From the NCBI GenBank assembly GCA_026874595.1, contig CM049316.1, positions 18,497,839 through 18,561,838 on the forward strand: a stretch of 64,000 nt of DNA, in the 5' to 3' direction. A program made the position numbers and the translations under genes. This document shows, one piece after another, positions 61,533 through 64,000 of the stretch. Numbering within the stretch: the first letter of the stretch is position 1; each line of letters starts with the position of its first letter. This stretch comes from Sipunculus nudus (lineage: Eukaryota; Annelida; Sipuncula; Golfingiida; Sipunculidae). The notes below the pieces were generated by a model. That model had not been told where the DNA came from, searched no databases, and worked only from the letters and a program-made list of their open reading frames with translations.

Positions 61533-62560
61533 CACTTGACTTGCTTCTGACAGCCTGGACACCAGCACTGGGATGGCTGTGTCGGTTCTCCCAGCAGCAC
61601 CTCAAGTGGCTGGCCTGAGAATAAACAGAGGCTGAATCTGTGAAGCTCTCACACAGATTTCACCCGTGGCTGGTTCACGTCTCTAACGCAGCCCCTGATA
61701 ACAAACTGTCATCGTCCATTCAATCGTTCAATCCCCAATACATACCGGCCTGATCCCTGACGTTCCAAAATGTTAGAGTGGCTAAATTATTAAGATCCAA
61801 AGACGTGGATCATGACATCTTCGTTTGACTAGAACATCTTCTTACCGGCGCGATTCCGTCCACTGCACCAGTGCTGCCGCCGCTATAGTCCATGCGCTGT
61901 ATTCCACTGAGCCCACATGGCTTTTCACACCGCTATACACAAGCGCACTGCTGCGCTTAATGCCTTTTAATATCTTCCCCTGAAATACACCCCACTATCA
62001 GACCGATAACAATACAGTGATGTGCACAGACCGTGCCCGACCACTTACGGCCTTTCAAATGGAAATAGCCTTCAAGCGCTGAAAATGGAGGGTGCCGAGA
62101 GCCGTTACATCCGCTGCTTGAACCCCCCGGTCCTTGCGATACTGTAAACAAAATAAAACCTGTCTGGAATCAATGTACCCAATATGTGCCTATGCTTGAT
62201 TTTTTTATAAATATTTAAGTTTGAACTATATGTGCTTGAATTTATGTATAGGGAGATTGTACAGAAAATGTTTAATTGAATATGTAAATATGGGGAGATG
62301 CAGCTATACATATATCAGCAGCCTTGCGTGAACTGCCAATCAAAAACCTAGAAATAAGTGACGTCATGTTCTGTTGCCCAGCACGCGTGCTCGCTCTTGT
62401 GTGTATATCAAGCTCAAGTGATGTATAGAAAAGTGTTCAAATTTGCCGCTGCTCTCGCAAAGGGAGCATGCCAACAAAAATTACCGGCGCGCTCACTGTT
62501 TGGATTGGATATAATAGACGCAGGTGTCGCGTGCATGCGACGCCGATGAATACCTATTTT
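61533..62560 (-). promoter_or_regulatory. CpG-rich upstream region of the cadherin gene
   Basis: CG dinucleotides are dense here (for example ACCGGCGCGATTCCG near 61845, GCCGCCGC near 61876, GGCGCGCTC near 62487) compared with the rest of the window. It directly precedes the cadherin start on the minus strand, so it is the likely promoter and 5' UTR. No TATA box or initiator can be assigned with confidence. Confidence 0.45.
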
Positions 62561-62979
62561 CTTGAGGCGTGTGAAGGATAATGAGATTTGTTATGATCTA
62601 GCGATCAAAGATGCTAACCGACGGAGCCAATCTGTCGCCACGGGTTCAAGCACTCTCACAAAAGACGCCAAAAAGTCAGACACCCTCACAATGCCAAACA
62701 CAATGTGTGTCTTGTAATTTCTTGGTCTAGGGACTTAATAACAACACTTGTGTCGCCGGGATGGGAAGTTGAAAAGGTTGTCTATGATGTATTTCCGCAT
62801 GTTTTAATTGTTTTTTATAAATGTGGGCGGCACCTTAATTTCCCATGTATGTAGGTGCTAATATAGAAGTCAAGCTATCTATGTTCATTTGGGGACAGCT
62901 AGTTTACCAGTATTTTTAACCTGTAAAATTAAAGGAAAAATAATTAAAAGGACACTATACATATCGGAACCCAAATCAT

Positions 62980-63800
62980 CCCATGCCGTGCCGCCGGATT
63001 TCATATAAACTCAAAAAAACAGATTGGTTGAATCAACCAAAAAAGGTCAAAATATGTCTAAACAATTTATTGTTTAGAACAACCAATTTATTTTGGTTGA
63101 AATAAAATTACAGGTATTGGTCAAATCAACCAATATATTGGTCAGAACAACCAACAAAGCCGATCAGTTAAACCAACAAAATTGGTCAGTTTGATAAAAA
63201 TAATTTGGTTATTCTCAACCAATGTATGTTGGTTGAGGTCAACCAAAACAAATTGGTTAAATCAGGTAATAAATCGGTCACATGAACCAGTTCCAGTTAG
63301 TCAGACTAGTAGATATATTTATGTATGCACTGCTACTTACAGTCCCCTTTTCAGTTGTTTTAATCTCCAGATTGATTGGAAGTCTTCTTATAAGTCATTC
63401 TTAAGTTTCGGGTTGCTTTGGTATGGGTTTCAAGGGGGTAACACATATTCCGCTGGATCTTGGAAGCGAGCCTGTGACCGCTCGCATACAAGTCAGACGT
63501 TTTGCCCCTCGGTCAAGTAAAGCTTGCATCACTTATAACTGATTTTTGAGGACTTTTGTGTCTGATGTTAAAACTGATGAATCGGTTTGGTCAGTGCTTG
63601 ACCAATCAGTTGGTAAAAATAACCAACATGTTGGGTAAATCAACCAATTATTAACTAAACCAAGAAAACTGGTTAAATATATGCAACCAAATGGTCGACC
63701 AATAAAAATTGGTCAAAATGCCCAATGAGTTTGGTTACTATCCTACATGGGTCATTCAACAGAAAACGACCCAATTCCTGAAAATTCATGTCCCTAGCAT
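62980..63800. mobile_element. Element built of TTGGTT/AACCAA motifs around a unique core
   Basis: Two arms (about 63021-63290 and 63595-63745) are packed with TTGGTT, ATTGGTC and their complements, including a perfect 17-bp palindrome TTGGTTGAATCAACCAA (63024-63040). Between them lies a non-repetitive, more GC-balanced core (63300-63590). The right edge has CATGGGTCATTCAACAG followed by GAAAACGACCC. Many short subterminal motifs in both orientations are typical of non-autonomous DNA transposons whose transposase binds arrays of sites. No ORF or terminal repeat of a known family is recognised. Confidence 0.5.
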
Positions 63801-63815
63801 TCACAGGTATATATA

Positions 63816-63819
<4 letters not shown>

Positions 63820-63864
<45 letters not shown>
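63820..63864 (+). repeat. (TA)n microsatellite
   Basis: Uninterrupted TA alternation for about 45 bp. Confidence 0.95.
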
Positions 63865-63866
<2 letters not shown>

Positions 63867-64000
63867 CTGTCATTGTGCTTTCGCATGGATACTTAAAATC
63901 TGCAGCCAAGGACCTCGGCTACCAAACAAAATTTGATTTACTAATACTGATAATGTAATAATTTCTTTTACAATAAAAAACAGTCGCTTATTAAGGTCAA

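Noticed and set aside
61261-61605. ORFs overlapping the cadherin start on the plus strand (61261-61497) and upstream on the minus strand (61348-61605)
   Set aside because: The first is antisense to the exon. The second overlaps the ATG region in another frame and covers the proposed 5' UTR donor. Neither shows a domain.

Overview
This is a eukaryotic, metazoan window: about two thirds A+T, almost no long reading frames, many tandem repeats and non-autonomous mobile elements, and a cadherin exon bounded by a consensus splice donor. The repeat types are a Helentron/'pearl'-like element with an ACGG run and terminal hairpin, a dimeric GGTGGCGCCACC repeat, and a tyrosine-recombinase retrotransposon. 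They suggest a lophotrochozoan marine invertebrate, most likely a mollusc. That is an inference from repeat style, not a species call.

Layout. 1-8.8 kb is AT-rich noncoding DNA with a 43-bp minisatellite (2.28-3.26 kb). 8.81-9.03 kb is a small hAT-like element. Immediately next to it, 9.04-13.60 kb, lies an almost complete DIRS-order retrotransposon of the split-direct-repeat (Pat/Ngaro-like) type: repeat A1, a gag-like ORF, a pol with reverse transcriptase and RNase H, a tyrosine recombinase ORF, then B1-A2-B2. The pol is broken by one in-frame stop and one 1-nt frameshift, although the 90-bp A repeats are identical. 13.6-30.4 kb is noncoding, with microsatellites and a CpG-richer island (19.75-20.9 kb) carrying a 37-codon signal-anchor-like ORF. 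30.4-31.6 kb is a mobile element with inverted ends around a 279-bp dimeric tandem repeat. 31.6-52 kb is mostly AT-rich, with scattered GC-richer, exon-like islands, RFX X-box palindromes and a 23-bp minisatellite. 52.1-54.95 kb is a repeat nest: two inverted copies of one MITE family around a diverged 680-bp duplication that ends in an ACGG microsatellite and hairpin.

The only host gene identified with confidence is on the minus strand at 60,119-61,370: the 5' coding exon of a cadherin, with signal peptide, cadherin repeats and an RSRR furin-like site, ending in a GTAAGT donor. Its CpG-rich upstream region lies at about 61.4-62.6 kb. No further cadherin exon was recognised to the left, so much of the window may be its long first coding intron. 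63.0-63.8 kb holds an unusual element packed with TTGGTT/AACCAA motifs.

The strongest candidates for something new are the split-direct-repeat retrotransposon with its 10-bp inverted repeat inside A, the TTGGTT/AACCAA element, the dimeric palindromic repeat element, and a 153-codon unexplained minus-strand ORF at 39.4-39.9 kb.
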